This document shows, one piece after another, positions 25,835 through 37,710 of a DNA stretch of 64,000 bases (position 1 is its first letter; every line of letters begins with the position of its first letter). Below the pieces are notes generated by a model that saw only the letters and a list, made by a program, of their open reading frames with translations, searched no databases and was not told the origin of the DNA. The DNA comes from Alphaproteobacteria bacterium (GTDB lineage: Bacteria; Pseudomonadota; Alphaproteobacteria; Micropepsales; Micropepsaceae), in NCBI GenBank assembly GCA_020852655.1, contig JADZAI010000095.1, positions 53,335-117,334 of the forward strand. The letters run 5' to 3'. A program made the position numbers and the translations under genes.

Positions 25835-26791
25835 ATGAACTGGATCACCAACTTCGTCCGCCCGCGGATCAAATCCCTGATGGGCGTCAAGGACCAGACG
25901 CCCGAGAATCTGTGGACCAAGTGCCCCGGGTGCGGGGAAATGCTGTTCCAGCGCGACCTCGAGGCCGCCCAGCTCGTTTGCCAGCATTGCGACTTCCACA
26001 TGAAGGCGAATGCCAAGCAGCGCTTCGGCTGGATGTTCGACGGCGGCACCTATGACGAGCTGCCCTACGTGCCGGTGCCGGCGGACCCGCTGAAATTCCG
26101 CGACGAGAAGCGCTACACCGACCGCCTGAAGGACGCGCGCGCCAAGACCGGCCAGCAGGACGCAGTGCTCGCCGCGCGCGGGACGATCGGCAATCTGCCG
26201 GTCGTGATCGTCGCGCAGAACTTCATGTTCATGGGCGGCTCGCTCGGCATGGCCTCGGGCGAGGCCTTCGTGGCGGGTGCCGAGCGCGCGGTCGCCGATC
26301 AGGTGCCGCTGGTGCTGGTCGTCGCTTCGGGAGGGGCGCGCATGCAGGAAGGCATCCTGTCGCTGATGCAGATGCCGCGCACGACCGCGGCGGTGCAGAT
26401 GCTGCGCGATGCGCGCCTGCCCTATATCGTCGTGCTGACCGATCCGACGACCGGCGGTGTCGTCGCCTCCTACGCCATGCTGGGCGACGTCCATATCGCC
26501 GAGCCGGGTGCGACGATCGGCTTCTCCGGCCGGCGCGTGATCGAGAACACGATCCGCGAGAAGCTGCCCGAGAGCTTCCAGCGCGCCGAATATCTGCTGG
26601 AGCACGGCATGGTCGACATGGTCGTCCACCGCCACAAGCTGAACGAAACGATCGCGCGGCTGATCGGCCTGATGACGGCGGCGCCCGCGGCGACCCCGCT
26701 GGCCGTGCCGGAGACGACCGAAGCTCCGGCGGAAGATCCCGCCGCCACGCCCCCGTCGGACACCGAGCCGCAACAGCAAGCGGCGCAATGA
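25835..26791 (+). CDS. accD: acetyl-CoA carboxylase carboxyltransferase subunit beta
   Basis: A 318-residue subunit of acetyl-CoA carboxylase, the first step of fatty acid synthesis. The N-terminal zinc ribbon is intact ([10 protein letters not shown] ... CQHCDFHM), followed by the crotonase-like carboxyltransferase core ([50 protein letters not shown]). The last ~35 residues are Ala/Pro/Thr-rich. It starts four bases after trpA and its stop overlaps folC (ATGA). Confidence 0.97.
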   Translation: MNWITNFVRPRIKSLMGVKDQTPENLWTKCPGCGEMLFQRDLEAAQLVCQHCDFHMKANAKQRFGWMFDGGTYDELPYVPVPADPLKFRDEKRYTDRLKDARAKTGQQDAVLAARGTIGNLPVVIVAQNFMFMGGSLGMASGEAFVAGAERAVADQVPLVLVVASGGARMQEGILSLMQMPRTTAAVQMLRDARLPYIVVLTDPTTGGVVASYAMLGDVHIAEPGATIGFSGRRVIENTIREKLPESFQRAEYLLEHGMVDMVVHRHKLNETIARLIGLMTAAPAATPLAVPETTEAPAEDPAATPPSDTEPQQQAAQ

Positions 26792-28104
26792 GCGGCGCCG
26801 CGCCGAGCGACGCGATCCTCGAAAGGCTGATGCGCCTTCATCCGAAGGCGATCGACCTGTCGCTCGACCGGATGCGTGTGCTGCTGAACCGGCTGGGCAA
26901 TCCGGAGCGGCGTCTGCCGCCCGTGTTCCATGTCGCCGGAACCAACGGCAAGGGTTCGACCTGCGCCTATCTGCGCGCCATGCTGGAAGCCGCCGGCCTG
27001 CGCGTGCACGTCTACACCTCGCCGCATCTCGTCAGCTTCCACGAGCGCATCCGCCTCGCCGGCAAGCTGATCAGTGAAGACGCGCTCCAGATCCTGCTCG
27101 ACGAATGCGAGCATGCGGCGGCGGAGACGCCGATCACCTTTTTTGAGATCACCACGGCCGCTGCCCTGCTGGCCTTCGCGCGCGTACCGGCCGACGCGCT
27201 GGTGCTGGAGGTCGGGCTCGGCGGGAAGCTGGATGCGACCAATGTCATCGATGCGCCGCTGGTCTCGATCATCACCCCGGTCGACCTCGATCATCAGCAT
27301 TATCTCGGCGACACGATCGACCTGATCGCCGCCGAGAAGGCCGGCATCGTCAAGGCGGGCCGGCCCGTCGTGGTGGGGCCGCAGCGGGACGACGCCTTCG
27401 CCGTGATCGAAAGCGAGGCGCTGCGGCAAAATGCGCCGCTCATCGTCTACGGCCAGGAATTCTCGGCGCATGAGGAGCGCGGGCGCATGGTCTACCAGGA
27501 CCTCCAGGGCGTGATGGACCTGCCGCTGCCGAAGCTCTTCGGCGCGCATCAGATCGCCAATGCGGCGACTGCCATCGCCGCCCTGAAGGCGCAGGATATC
27601 TTCACCGTCCCCGACACGGCCTTCGAGCAGGGACTGAAATCCGTGAGCTGGCCGGCGCGCATGCAGCGGCTCACCTACGGACCGATCATCGCCGATGCAC
27701 CCGACGGGTCGGAAATCTGGCTGGACGGCGGGCATAATCCGCACGCCGGCGCCGCCATCGCGGCGGCGCTGGCCGATCTGGAGGAGCAGCGCCCGCGGCC
27801 GCTCTACATGATCGTCGGCATGCTCAACACGAAGGACCCGGGTGGCTATCTCGCCCATTTCCGCGGCCTCGCGCGGCATGTCTCGACCATCGCGATCCCG
27901 GGGGAAGCGAACGCGCTCGGCGCCGGCGCGCTCTACGACGCGGCCCGCAAGGCCGGGCTGAATGCCGATCCGGCCGACGATCTCGGCGATGCCCTGGACC
28001 AGATCGGCGCCCGCGTTCAATTGGACGACGGCGAGATTCCCCCGCGCATCCTCATCGGCGGCTCGCTGTATCTGGCAGGCAGGGTGCTGGCGCAGAACGG
28101 TTGA
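26788..28104 (+). CDS. folC: bifunctional folylpolyglutamate synthase / dihydrofolate synthase
   Basis: A 438-residue Mur-ligase-fold enzyme. The ATP loop [21 protein letters not shown] strand, [31 protein letters not shown] and the carbamylated-Lys region ([15 protein letters not shown]) are all present, with the C-terminal domain from [13 protein letters not shown]. It adds glutamate to folates. The 4-base overlap with accD shows coupling. Whether both activities are present cannot be told from sequence alone. Confidence 0.95.
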   Translation: MSGAAPSDAILERLMRLHPKAIDLSLDRMRVLLNRLGNPERRLPPVFHVAGTNGKGSTCAYLRAMLEAAGLRVHVYTSPHLVSFHERIRLAGKLISEDALQILLDECEHAAAETPITFFEITTAAALLAFARVPADALVLEVGLGGKLDATNVIDAPLVSIITPVDLDHQHYLGDTIDLIAAEKAGIVKAGRPVVVGPQRDDAFAVIESEALRQNAPLIVYGQEFSAHEERGRMVYQDLQGVMDLPLPKLFGAHQIANAATAIAALKAQDIFTVPDTAFEQGLKSVSWPARMQRLTYGPIIADAPDGSEIWLDGGHNPHAGAAIAAALADLEEQRPRPLYMIVGMLNTKDPGGYLAHFRGLARHVSTIAIPGEANALGAGALYDAARKAGLNADPADDLGDALDQIGARVQLDDGEIPPRILIGGSLYLAGRVLAQNG

Positions 28105-28159
28105 TTTGCGCTCCCGCGGCGCTCAGCATGGGCGCACAGAACACAAGGAAGCGCACGGG

Positions 28160-29251
28160 ATGATCAAGACACCCATCTCGGCCGACTCGCACATCACCGA
28201 GCCGCCGAACTGCTATGTCGACTATATCGATCCGAAGTTCCGCGACCGTGCGCCGCACATGAAGACGCTGCCGAATGTCGGCGATGCCTTCCTGGTCGAC
28301 GGCATGCCCTCCACCATTCCGATGGGCCTCGTCGCCGCGGCCGGCAAGGAGCCGTCGAAGATCACCACAGACGGCGTGCGCTTCGAGGAACTCTGGCGCA
28401 GCGGCTGGGATGCGACCCATCGCGTCGCCGACCAGGAGAAGGACGGCGTCGGCGCCGAGATCATCTACCCGACGGTCGGCATGGTGATCTGCAACCACCC
28501 GGACTTCGACTACAAGAAGGCCTGCTTCGAAGCCTATAACCGCTGGCTGTCGGAATACTGTGCGGTCGCGCCGACCCGGCTCTACGGCATGGGCCAGGTG
28601 TCGATGCGGACGCCGGAGGACGGCGTCGCCGAGCTGAAGGCCGTCAAGGCGATGGGTTTCAAGGGCGTGATGATGCCCGGCGACCCGGCGGTCGAGGATT
28701 ACGACAGCCCGGTCTACGACAAGGTCTGGGCGACGGCGGTGGAACTGAACCTGCCGCTCGCCTTCCACATCCTCACCACGCGCGGCGCCGGCACGACGCG
28801 CGGCCCGCGCATCAACAGCTTCCTGTCGATCATCCGCGGCTGTCAGGACATCATGGGCACGCTGATCTTCGGCGGCGTGTTCGACCGTTTCCCCGACCTC
28901 AAGATCGTCTGCGTCGAGGCCGATGCAGGCTGGGTGCCGCACTATATGTACCGGATGGACCACGCCTATAAGCGGCACCGCTATTGGCTGAAGGCGCCGC
29001 CGCTGAAGCGCCTGCCCAGCGAATATTTCCGCGAGAATATCTACACGACCTTCCAGGACGACTATGTCGCGTTCCAGACGAAGGACCTCGTCAACGTGAA
29101 CCGGCTGATGTGGGCGAGCGACTTTCCACACTCCGATTCGACCTGGCCGGACTCGCAGGCCGTGCTGAACGAGCAGACCAAGAACCTGACCGAGCACGAG
29201 CGCAACCGCATCTGCCACGACAATGTGGCGGAGCTGTACGGTCTGAACTGA
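28160..29251 (+). CDS. amidohydrolase family 2 (PF04909-type) metal-dependent hydrolase
   Basis: A 363-residue TIM-barrel hydrolase. The N-terminal metal motif DSHITEPPNCYVDY, a His region in LPLAFHILTT, the VCVEADAGWVPHYMYRMDHAY stretch and WASDFPHSDSTWPDS (metal Asp and His) are typical of the ACMSD/LigW-like amidohydrolase-2 family, which often decarboxylates or hydrolyses aromatic ring products. AAGGAAG precedes the ATG. It follows folC by 55 bases. The substrate is unknown; the aromatic-degradation operon at 56-60 kb is a possible but unproven partner. Confidence 0.88.
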   Translation: MIKTPISADSHITEPPNCYVDYIDPKFRDRAPHMKTLPNVGDAFLVDGMPSTIPMGLVAAAGKEPSKITTDGVRFEELWRSGWDATHRVADQEKDGVGAEIIYPTVGMVICNHPDFDYKKACFEAYNRWLSEYCAVAPTRLYGMGQVSMRTPEDGVAELKAVKAMGFKGVMMPGDPAVEDYDSPVYDKVWATAVELNLPLAFHILTTRGAGTTRGPRINSFLSIIRGCQDIMGTLIFGGVFDRFPDLKIVCVEADAGWVPHYMYRMDHAYKRHRYWLKAPPLKRLPSEYFRENIYTTFQDDYVAFQTKDLVNVNRLMWASDFPHSDSTWPDSQAVLNEQTKNLTEHERNRICHDNVAELYGLN

Positions 29252-29257
29252 GGCGCC

Positions 29258-30193
29258 TCAGGTCTGGCGCAGCCAGACCTCGCCAACGGAGTGATCGGCG
29301 AGTTTGCGGAGCACCACGTCGGCCCGGTTACGGGTCGGCTGGATATTGTCCTGGAGGTTCGGCAGGTTGATGTCGTGCCAGATGCCGCTCGCGACCTTGC
29401 GCGCCTCGGCCTCCGACAGGTTCTTGTAGTGGTGGAAATACGAGGTCGGCTTCTGAAAGGCCGTCTTCTGAAGGATCAGGAAGCGCTGGATGTACCATTC
29501 CTCGATGTCGGCGGGATCGGCGTCGAGATAGATCGAGAAGTCGAAGAAGTCCGAGACCACGGTCGATGAGGCGCCGCTCGTTTGCAGCACGTTGAGGCCC
29601 TCGAAGATCAGCACGTCGGGCTGCTGCACGCTCTGCCACTGATCGGGCACGATGTCGTAGGTGAGGTGCGAATAGACCGGCGCCTCGATCTTGTCCTCGC
29701 CCGCCTTCACTTCGCTCAGGAACTGCACCATGCGGCGCAGGTCGTAGCTTTCCGGAAAGCCCTTGCGGCGCATCAGCCCGCGTTCCTCGAGCACGCGGTT
29801 GGGATAGAGGAAGCCGTCGGTGGTGACGAGTTCGACGCGCGGATGGTCGGGCCAGCGCGAGAGGATGACGCGCAGCACCCGGGCGAAGGTGCTCTTGCCG
29901 ATCGCCACGCTGCCGGCGATGCCGACGATATAAGGCGGTGCGCCGGCGGGGCGCCCCAGAAACGCGTCCTTCACCCGGCCGAGATTGCGCGCCGCCGCGA
30001 TGTGCAGGTTCAGCAGGCGCGACAGCGGCAGGAAGATGTCGACCACCTCGTCCAGCACGATCGGATCGTTCTGGCCGCGCAGCAGCGCCAGGTCCGGCGC
30101 CGAGAGGGTGAGCGGCGTATTGGAACGCAGCGCCGCCCACTCGGTGCGGTCGAACATCGTATAGGCCGTGGCCGGCCGGTCGAACTCGGTCAT
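29258..30193 (-). CDS. coaA: pantothenate kinase, type I
   Basis: A 311-residue P-loop kinase that phosphorylates pantothenate in the first step of coenzyme A synthesis. Walker A is [14 protein letters not shown], followed by [35 protein letters not shown] and the substrate-region strands [13 protein letters not shown] and [13 protein letters not shown]. The C-terminal [14 protein letters not shown] is also typical. The length agrees with E. coli CoaA (316). It is convergent with the amidohydrolase with six bases between stops. Confidence 0.95.
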   Translation of the reverse strand: MTEFDRPATAYTMFDRTEWAALRSNTPLTLSAPDLALLRGQNDPIVLDEVVDIFLPLSRLLNLHIAAARNLGRVKDAFLGRPAGAPPYIVGIAGSVAIGKSTFARVLRVILSRWPDHPRVELVTTDGFLYPNRVLEERGLMRRKGFPESYDLRRMVQFLSEVKAGEDKIEAPVYSHLTYDIVPDQWQSVQQPDVLIFEGLNVLQTSGASSTVVSDFFDFSIYLDADPADIEEWYIQRFLILQKTAFQKPTSYFHHYKNLSEAEARKVASGIWHDINLPNLQDNIQPTRNRADVVLRKLADHSVGEVWLRQT

Positions 30194-30270
30194 GGCAGGA
30201 CGCCCGCGATCATCAACCGGCCGCCTTTAGCTTGCAGCGGGCGGCGCCGATAGATGACGCTGCGGGAAGC

Positions 30271-31020
30271 CTAGCCCTTCCAGGCCGTGCGGCCCTTGGT
30301 CTCCACCGGGCGGGCGCGCTGGTTGTAGAGCAGCTTGCGCAGCGCCTCCTGCTCTTCCCGGGTCATCTTGGACGGGTCGCCCATCTGGAGATCGCTGCCG
30401 GCCGCCATGCCCTTCTGCACCGCAGGACGGGCGCCCAGTTCGTCGAGCCAGCGGCGGAAGTAGGGGAATTCGGCGATATCGATATCGTGCGCCTTCCAGT
30501 TCACGGCCCATGGGTAACAGATCATGTCGGCGATCGTGTATTCGTCGCCACAGATGAAGTGGCGGTCGTAGAGCCGGTTGTTGAGAACGCCGTAGAGCCG
30601 GTTGGCCTCGTCGGTGAAGCGGCGGACGGCATAGGACTGGTCGCCCTGGCTGTCGCCGAGGCGGCGGAAATGACCGCACTCGCCGAGCTTCGGGCCCTGG
30701 TTCGCCATCTGCCAGATGACCCACTCGTTGACCTCTGCCTTGCCGCGCAAATCCTGCGGATAGAAGCGCCCCGCCTTCTCGGCGAGGTACATCATGATCG
30801 CGCCGGATTCGAAGACGCTGACCGGCGCGCCGCCGCCCCGGGGCTCGTGGTCGACGATCGCCGGCATGCGGTTGTTGGGCGAGATCGCGAGGAAGTCCGG
30901 CGTGAACTGGTCGCCGCGGCCGATATGCGCCGGGACGATGCGATAGGGCATGCCGAGCTCTTCCAGCAGGATCGTCACCTTCTTGCCGTTCGGCGTCGGC
31001 CAGTAATGCACGTCGATCAT
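30271..31020 (-). CDS. glutathione S-transferase, Ure2/YghU-like
   Basis: A 249-residue GST of the Nu/Ure2-like type (YWPTPNGKKVTILLEELGMPYRIV, NNRMPAIVDHEP, FESGAIMMYLAEKAGRFYP, then WQMANQGPKLGECGHF, with the MANQGP signature of YfcG/YghU proteins). These use glutathione disulfide and can reduce disulfide bonds or peroxides. The start at 31020 (MIDVHYWP) is chosen because GGGAGG lies seven bases upstream; the in-frame ATG at 31035 would place that ribosome site inside the coding region. Confidence 0.92.
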   Translation of the reverse strand: MIDVHYWPTPNGKKVTILLEELGMPYRIVPAHIGRGDQFTPDFLAISPNNRMPAIVDHEPRGGGAPVSVFESGAIMMYLAEKAGRFYPQDLRGKAEVNEWVIWQMANQGPKLGECGHFRRLGDSQGDQSYAVRRFTDEANRLYGVLNNRLYDRHFICGDEYTIADMICYPWAVNWKAHDIDIAEFPYFRRWLDELGARPAVQKGMAAGSDLQMGDPSKMTREEQEALRKLLYNQRARPVETKGRTAWKG

Positions 31021-31073
31021 TCGCGAACCTCCCATAGTGGACCCTTCGGAAGAAGGGACGATGGAACCCGGAT

Positions 31074-32015
31074 TCAATAGCCCTTCGCCGGGTCCACCTG
31101 GTGCAGCGGCGGTTCGCCGCGGCGGAGGCGGGCCATGCTGTCGGCCATGGCGACCGCGGTGGTGCGCGGGTCGGCCATGCTGGCGATGTGGGGCGTGATC
31201 AGCACGCGGGGGTGGCGCCAGAGCGGGCTCGTCGCGGGCAGCGGTTCCGTTTCGAACACGTCCAGGGTCGCGCCGGAGATGTGGCCGGAATCGAGCGCGG
31301 CGAGCAGATCGGCCTCGACGAGATGGCCGCCGCGGGCGGCGTTGATGACCGCGGCGCCGCGCGGCAGGGCGGCGAAGGCGGCGGCGTTCAGGATGCCCTG
31401 CGTATCCGCGGTGAGCGGCAGCAGGCAGACCAGGATGTCGGTGCGGGCGAGGAAGGCGCCGAGTTCCGCGCGGCCCGCGAAACTCTCGACGCCCGGCTCG
31501 GTCTTGCGCGACGCGCTCCAGCCGGCGAGGTGGTAGCCGAAGGGGCGCAGCTTGCGCGCGGCATCGAGGCCGAGTTCGCCGAGCCCCAATATGCCGACCC
31601 GGGTCTCGTCCGCCTGCCGCGGCAGGAACGGGGACCAGCGCGCCGCGGCCTGATCGGCAATGTTCCGCAGCAGGTTGCGCTGATGGCCGATGACGTGGAG
31701 CACGACATATTCGCTCATCCCCGACGTCAGATAGGGGTCGACGACACGGCACAGCGGCACATGGCGCGGGAAATCCGGGTCGATCAGGATATGGTCAACG
31801 CCTGCGCCAAGGGAAAACACGCAGCGCAGCCGGGGCAGGCGCGCCAGCAGGCCGGCGGGCGGCCGCCAGACGACGGCCCAGTCTATCGTCTCAGGCGACG
31901 GCATCTCGCCGCGCGAAACGAAGAAATCCACGTCCGGCGCGGCCTTTTCGAAGGCCCCGCGCCAGGCGCCGGGCGGATCGACCGGGGAGAGGAAGACAAG
32001 GCGTTCCTTGGCCAA
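31074..32015 (-). CDS. D-isomer specific 2-hydroxyacid dehydrogenase (GhrA-like)
   Basis: A 313-residue NAD(P)-dependent reductase. The nucleotide fold [20 protein letters not shown], catalytic Arg in [16 protein letters not shown], Glu in [10 protein letters not shown] and His in [12 protein letters not shown] make up the active site. Similarity of the N-terminal half ([12 protein letters not shown]) is closest to glyoxylate/hydroxypyruvate reductase A. The start codon is TTG at 32015 with GGAG six bases before it. It is divergent from def. Confidence 0.9.
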   Translation of the reverse strand: MAKERLVFLSPVDPPGAWRGAFEKAAPDVDFFVSRGEMPSPETIDWAVVWRPPAGLLARLPRLRCVFSLGAGVDHILIDPDFPRHVPLCRVVDPYLTSGMSEYVVLHVIGHQRNLLRNIADQAAARWSPFLPRQADETRVGILGLGELGLDAARKLRPFGYHLAGWSASRKTEPGVESFAGRAELGAFLARTDILVCLLPLTADTQGILNAAAFAALPRGAAVINAARGGHLVEADLLAALDSGHISGATLDVFETEPLPATSPLWRHPRVLITPHIASMADPRTTAVAMADSMARLRRGEPPLHQVDPAKGY

Positions 32016-32061
32016 AGGCAGCTCCGTTGACGCGTTCCCGGCGGTGTCTTATCTGAGGGCC

Positions 32062-32574
32062 ATGGCCATCCGCCCCATCCTGACCGCGCCCGACCCGCGG
32101 CTCAAACTGATTTCGAAACCCGTCGCCCGCGTGGACGACGAGCTGCGCAGGCTCATGGATGACATGCTGGAGACAATGTACGACGCGCCGGGCATCGGCC
32201 TTGCGGCGATCCAGATCGGCGTCCCCCAGCGGGTGATCGTGATGGACCTCGCGAAGAAGGACGAGCCGCCGCAGCCCGCCTATTTCGTGAACCCCGAGAT
32301 CACCTGGCGGTCGGAGGAATTCGCCGCCTACGAGGAAGGCTGCCTCTCGGTGCCCGAGATGTACGAGGACGTCGAACGCCCGGCGCGCATCCGCGCCAGG
32401 TGGCTTGACTATGACGGGCAGCCGGTGGAGCAGGAATGCGACGGGCTGCTCGCGACCTGCCTCCAGCACGAGATGGATCACCTCGAGGGCGTGCTCTTCA
32501 TCGACCATCTTTCGAAGCTGAAGCGCGACATCATCCTGAGGAAGATGGTGAAGGCGAAGAAGCGCGCCGGCTGA
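32062..32574 (+). CDS. def: peptide deformylase
   Basis: A 170-residue metalloenzyme that removes formyl groups from nascent proteins. All three motifs are present: [18 protein letters not shown] (Cys ligand) and [12 protein letters not shown] (two His ligands and catalytic Glu). The start [14 protein letters not shown] at 32062 has GAGGG upstream; an ATG at 32008 overlaps the divergent gene. Its stop overlaps the fmt start by one base (TGATG). Confidence 0.97.
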   Translation: MAIRPILTAPDPRLKLISKPVARVDDELRRLMDDMLETMYDAPGIGLAAIQIGVPQRVIVMDLAKKDEPPQPAYFVNPEITWRSEEFAAYEEGCLSVPEMYEDVERPARIRARWLDYDGQPVEQECDGLLATCLQHEMDHLEGVLFIDHLSKLKRDIILRKMVKAKKRAG

Positions 32575-33494
32575 TGGGCCTGCGCCTCGCCTTCATGGGA
32601 ACGCCGCAATTTTCCGTGGCGCCCCTGGCTGCGCTGCTGTCGGCCGGGCACGAGATCGCGGCCGTCTATTCTCAACCGCCCCGTCCCGCCGGCCGCGGCC
32701 ACGCCGAACAGAAATCCGCCGTACACCAGTTCGCCGAGGTCAACGGCATTCCGGTGCATACCCCGAAGACGCTGAAGACGGCCGATGCGCAGGCACAGTT
32801 CGCTGCGCTGGGGCTCGATGCCGCCGTCGTCGTGGCCTACGGCCTCATCCTGCCGAAGCCGATCCTTGAGGCGCCGAGGCTCGGCTGTGTGAACATCCAT
32901 GCCTCGCTGCTGCCGCGCTGGCGCGGCGCGGCGCCCATCCAGCGCGCCATCATGGCCGGCGATGCCGAGACCGGCGTGATGACGATGCTGATGGACGAGG
33001 GCCTCGATACCGGCCCGGTGCTGATGGCCGAACGCATCGCCATCCCAAGCGAGATGACGGCGGGCCAGTTGCACGATGCCCTGTCGCCGCTCGGCGCCGA
33101 TCTTATCGTGCGCACCATGGCGGCGCTCGGCCGCGGCGGCATCACGCCGCAGCCGCAGGCGGAAGATGGCGTCACCTATGCCTCGAAGATCTCGAAGGAC
33201 GAGACGCGGATCGACTGGACGCATCCGGCCGAGGAAATACGCAACCGCATCCGCGGCCTCGCGCCTTCGCCCGCCGCCTGGGCGGAGATCAATGGCGAGC
33301 GCGTCAAGCTGTTGAAGGCCGCACGCGCCGAAGGCTCAGGGGTGCCCGGGACGGCGCTCGACGACCGCCTGCGCATCGCCTGCGGCGAGGGAGCGCTGAT
33401 ACTGGAGTCGGTGCAGCGCCCCGGACGCGGCGTGATGAAAGCGGCCGACCTGCTGCGCGGCTTCGCGGTGCCGGCCGGCACCCGTCTTTCGTGA
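32574..33494 (+). CDS. fmt: methionyl-tRNA formyltransferase
   Basis: A 306-residue enzyme that formylates initiator Met-tRNA. N-terminal [18 protein letters not shown], the signature [33 protein letters not shown] and the C-terminal OB-like domain ([33 protein letters not shown]) are all clear. It is coupled to def upstream and overlaps truA by four bases (GTGA). Confidence 0.96.
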   Translation: MGLRLAFMGTPQFSVAPLAALLSAGHEIAAVYSQPPRPAGRGHAEQKSAVHQFAEVNGIPVHTPKTLKTADAQAQFAALGLDAAVVVAYGLILPKPILEAPRLGCVNIHASLLPRWRGAAPIQRAIMAGDAETGVMTMLMDEGLDTGPVLMAERIAIPSEMTAGQLHDALSPLGADLIVRTMAALGRGGITPQPQAEDGVTYASKISKDETRIDWTHPAEEIRNRIRGLAPSPAAWAEINGERVKLLKAARAEGSGVPGTALDDRLRIACGEGALILESVQRPGRGVMKAADLLRGFAVPAGTRLS

Positions 33495-34228
33495 CCCGCT
33501 GGAAGCTCACGATCGAATATGACGGCCGGCGCTTCGCAGGCTGGCAGCGGCAGGCCGAACAGCCATCGGTGCAGGCTGCGCTGGAGGACGCGATCTTGGC
33601 CTTCTGCGGCGAGCGCGTGACCGTCCATGGTGCGGGCCGCACCGATGCGGGCGTGCACGCCCGCGGCCAGGTCGCGCATATCGATCTTGCCCGGGACTGG
33701 ACGGCGAAGACGGTGCGCGATGCGGTGAACGCCCAGCTGCGTCCGGCGCCCGTTTCAGTCCTGAACGCCGAGATCGTGCCGGCGAACTTCGAAGCGCGCT
33801 TCAGTGCCGTCCGCCGCACCTATCGCTATGAGATCGTCAACCGCCGGTCGCCGCTGACGATCGACGCCGGCCTCGCGTGGCATGTCCATGTGCCGCTGGA
33901 CGCCGCCGCCATGGACGCCGGTGCCCGGTTCCTGCTCGGCAAGCACGACTTCACCACTTTCCGCGCAGCGCAATGCCAGGCGAAGTCGCCGGTGCGGACG
34001 CTGGATGAGATCGGCGTCACGCGCGACGGCGAGCGTGTCGTCATCAACGTTGCCGCGCGCTCTTTCCTGCATAGCCAGGTGCGTGCATTCGCCGGCAGCC
34101 TGAAGCTCGTCGGCGAGGGTCGCTGGCCGCCCGAGGAAGTCGGCGCCGCCCTCGCCGCCCGCGATCGCGCCCGCTGCGGCCCCGTCGCCCCGCCCGATGG
34201 GCTCTATCTGATGCGCGTGGATTACTGA
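33491..34228 (+). CDS. truA: tRNA pseudouridine(38-40) synthase
   Basis: A 245-residue pseudouridine synthase for the anticodon arm. The catalytic Asp is in [19 protein letters not shown]; other family stretches are [14 protein letters not shown] and [19 protein letters not shown]. The start codon is GTG, overlapping the fmt stop. In related bacteria def-fmt-truA lie beside dapE; here truA ends next to trpB, at the proposed right breakpoint of an inversion. Confidence 0.95.
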   Translation: MTRWKLTIEYDGRRFAGWQRQAEQPSVQAALEDAILAFCGERVTVHGAGRTDAGVHARGQVAHIDLARDWTAKTVRDAVNAQLRPAPVSVLNAEIVPANFEARFSAVRRTYRYEIVNRRSPLTIDAGLAWHVHVPLDAAAMDAGARFLLGKHDFTTFRAAQCQAKSPVRTLDEIGVTRDGERVVINVAARSFLHSQVRAFAGSLKLVGEGRWPPEEVGAALAARDRARCGPVAPPDGLYLMRVDY

Positions 34229-34255
34229 ACCGGGCGTCGCGGATTGCCGGTCCGG

Positions 34256-35475
<1,220 letters not shown>

Positions 35476-35479
<4 letters not shown>

Positions 35480-36141
35480 TCGGCGGCTTCCGGGGTATCG
35501 AGCACGGCGAGCGCCGCTTCGCAGAACGCGACGATCCGGCGCGGACTCTTCACGCCGGGCGCCGCCTCGACGCCGGACGACACGTCCACATGCATCGCGC
35601 CGCTGACGCGGATGGCGTCCTGGACATTGTCGGGCGTGAGCCCGCCGGACAGAATCCACGGACGGTCGAGTTCGAAGCCCGCGGCGACAGACCAGTCGAA
35701 ACTCTTGCCGAGACCGCCCGGGCGCGTCGCATCGGCCGGCGGCTTCGCGTCGAACAGGATCATGTCGGCGGCTTCGTAGTCCCACGCGACCTCGAGATCG
35801 GTCTCGGTAGTGACCGGCAGCGCCTTGATGAGGATGAGGCCGGTGCGCTCGCGAATCTCGGCGACGCGCTCCGGCGTTTCGCTGCCGTGCAGCTGGATCG
35901 CGTGCGCCCCGCAGGCCGCGACGGCCTCGTCGATCGCTTCGTCGGTCGGGTCGACCAGCACGACGACACGCGTCAGATGCGGCGCGACATTCGCACACAG
36001 CGTGCGGGCCTGCGCGGGCGTGACGTAGCGGGGGCTCGGCGGAAAGAAGTTAAAACCGACATGAGAGGCGCCGGCGCGTCCGGCAGCGGCAATCGAGCCG
36101 GCGTCGTTCAGGCCGCAAATCTTTACGATGGGAAGAGTCAC
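35476..36141 (-). CDS. trpF: phosphoribosylanthranilate isomerase
   Basis: A 221-residue TIM-barrel of tryptophan synthesis. The catalytic Cys is in [44 protein letters not shown] and the C-terminal [14 protein letters not shown]...[15 protein letters not shown] carry phosphate-binding residues. The start is GTG at 36141, overlapping the pyrF stop by four bases (GTGA), which gives the standard length. The unit is pyrF-trpF-trpB. Confidence 0.94.
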
Positions 36142-36833
36142 ACGATCTCCAGTTCGGCTGCGACGGCCTTGGCCGCCGCGGCGGGGTCGGGGGCGGCCGT
36201 CACCGGCCGTCCGAGGATGAGAATGTCGGCGCCGGCGGCGCGCGCGGCGCCCGGCGTCATGAAGCGCTTCTGGTCCTGCACGGCGGACCCGGCCGGCCGG
36301 CTGCCCGGCACGACCGTCAGGAAGCCAGGCCCGCAGGCGGCGCGGATGGCGCCGAGATCCGGCGCACCGCACACGACGCCGTCGAGGCCCGATGCCTTGG
36401 CCAGCCTGGCGAGGCGCACGGCCTGCTCGGTTGCGCTGCCGGTCATGCCGATGTCGCGCATGTCCGCGTCGTCGAGCGCCGTCAGGATGGTGACGCCGAT
36501 GATTTTCACGCGCCCGCGCGCCGCCTCCTGCGCGGCCTGCATCATCGCCCGGCCGCCGGAGGCGTGGATGTTGACGATGGCGACCCCGAGATCGGCCAGC
36601 GCGCGGACCGCACCGGCCACGGTGTTGGGGATGTCGTGCAGCTTGACGTCGAGGAACACCGGCCGGCCGAGCGCGACGATCTGGCGGATTCCCTGAGGGC
36701 CATGGGCGGAGACGAATTCGAGGCCGACCTTCAATCCGCCGACATAGGGTCCGACGGTCCGGGCAAGCGAGAGCGCGCCGTCGAGGTCCGCCGTATCGAG
36801 GGCGACATAGATCGGGTTGGGTTGGGGGCTCAT
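36138..36833 (-). CDS. pyrF: orotidine-5'-phosphate decarboxylase
   Basis: A 231-residue enzyme making UMP. The catalytic Lys/Asp cluster is in RPVFLDVKLHDIPNTVAGAV; YVALDTADLDGAL, VNIHASGGRAMM and VVPGSRPAG complete the pattern. The start MSPQPNPIYVALD at 36833 is preferred to an ATG at 36881 that would overlap the divergent small gene. It heads the pyrF-trpF-trpB unit. Confidence 0.95.
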   Translation of the reverse strand: MSPQPNPIYVALDTADLDGALSLARTVGPYVGGLKVGLEFVSAHGPQGIRQIVALGRPVFLDVKLHDIPNTVAGAVRALADLGVAIVNIHASGGRAMMQAAQEAARGRVKIIGVTILTALDDADMRDIGMTGSATEQAVRLARLAKASGLDGVVCGAPDLGAIRAACGPGFLTVVPGSRPAGSAVQDQKRFMTPGAARAAGADILILGRPVTAAPDPAAAAKAVAAELEIV

Positions 36834-36879
36834 GAGCCGCGGGTTATACCGGCTGTGATCCGGCACAGAAAGGCAAACC

Positions 36880-37095
36880 ATGCCCGACTATCGCGTCGCC
36901 GTGCGCTTCGACCGGCGCACGCAGAAGCATCACGCTACGTCAGACGACATCCCGGGCCTCGATATCGCCGATATGAGCGTGGAGCGCCTCTTCACAAAGG
37001 TTGCCCAGGCGGCGCCGGACCTCCTGCGCGCCGCCGGCAAGGGCGGCGGCGGGGACTGGGACTTCAATCTGAAATTCGAGAAAGTGGAGGGTTAG
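36880..37095 (+). CDS. DUF1902-like small protein
   Basis: A 71-residue protein with the pattern VRFDRRTQKHHATSDDIPGLDIADMSVERLFTKVAQAAPDLL, which resembles DUF1902/HicB-like beta-alpha folds (…ATSDDIPGL…). No toxin partner is adjacent. It is divergent from pyrF and its last 32 bases overlap the 3' end of the convergent lapA. The function is unknown. Confidence 0.7.
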   Translation: MPDYRVAVRFDRRTQKHHATSDDIPGLDIADMSVERLFTKVAQAAPDLLRAAGKGGGGDWDFNLKFEKVEG

Positions 37096-37402
37096 CGCCG
37101 GTCTGCTGCTTCACCAGCGTCTCGTCGGCGAGCAGACGTTGCAGCCGGCCGACCCGCGCCTGTTCCGCACGCAGTTCCCGCTTCAGGCGCGTGACCGGAG
37201 CCGTCATGTAGAGCGCTCCGACGACGAGGCCGATGAGGCCGCCGAGCAGCAGCACGCCGAACACCGGAATGCGAATCGCCGCCCCGGAAGCGCCGGGGTG
37301 CAGGGCGTCGAAACTGAAGATCACGCTGTCCCGGTTCGCCACCGCCAGCCAGGCGGCGAGGCCCGCCAGGATCGCGAAGGCGATGGCGCCGAGCGGACGC
37401 AT
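37064..37402 (-). CDS. lapA: LapA-domain (DUF1049) inner-membrane protein
   Basis: A 112-residue protein with two membrane helices (LGAIAFAILAGLAAWLAVANRDSV and VFGVLLLGGLIGLVVGALYM) and a basic, coiled C-terminus (RLKRELRAEQARVGRLQRLLAD). LapA-type proteins, named from lipopolysaccharide assembly in E. coli, commonly follow ihfB in proteobacteria, as here: the ATG overlaps the ihfB stop by one base. Its 3' end overlaps the small DUF1902-like gene by 32 bases. Confidence 0.87.
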   Translation of the reverse strand: MRPLGAIAFAILAGLAAWLAVANRDSVIFSFDALHPGASGAAIRIPVFGVLLLGGLIGLVVGALYMTAPVTRLKRELRAEQARVGRLQRLLADETLVKQQTGANPPLSRISD

Positions 37403-37710
37403 CAGTCCTGCGGTGGTGCCGATTCGCCGTCTTCGGCGTTCAGCTTCTCGCGCAGTTCCTTGCCTGTCTTGAAATAGGGCACGCGCTTCTCGTCGACCGC
37501 GACCGACTCGCCGGTGCGCGGATTGCGCCCCGTGCGGGCCGGCCGCGCCTTCACCGAAAACGCGCCGAATCCGCGCAATTCCACGCGGTCGCCGCTCGCC
37601 AGCGCGCGCACGATTTCATCGAACACAGTCGAGACGATCCGCTCCGCATCCTTGTACATCAGGTGCGGATAGGCCTCGGCGATCTTGGTTACCAGTTCCG
37701 ATTTGATCAT
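37402..37710 (-). CDS. ihfB: integration host factor subunit beta
   Basis: A 102-residue HU/IHF-family DNA-bending protein. [58 protein letters not shown] (with the DNA-intercalating Pro of the beta-arm) and [17 protein letters not shown] are typical of IhfB. The start at 37710 is preferred to 37773. In most relatives rpsA lies immediately upstream; here three extra genes separate them. Confidence 0.94.
   Translation of the reverse strand: MIKSELVTKIAEAYPHLMYKDAERIVSTVFDEIVRALASGDRVELRGFGAFSVKARPARTGRNPRTGESVAVDEKRVPYFKTGKELREKLNAEDGESAPPQD

Noticed and set aside
30227..31080. Open frames on both strands over the GST gene at 30271-31020
   Set aside because: Neither alternative frame shows GST or any other motif; the annotated frame has GGGAGG and all GST signatures.
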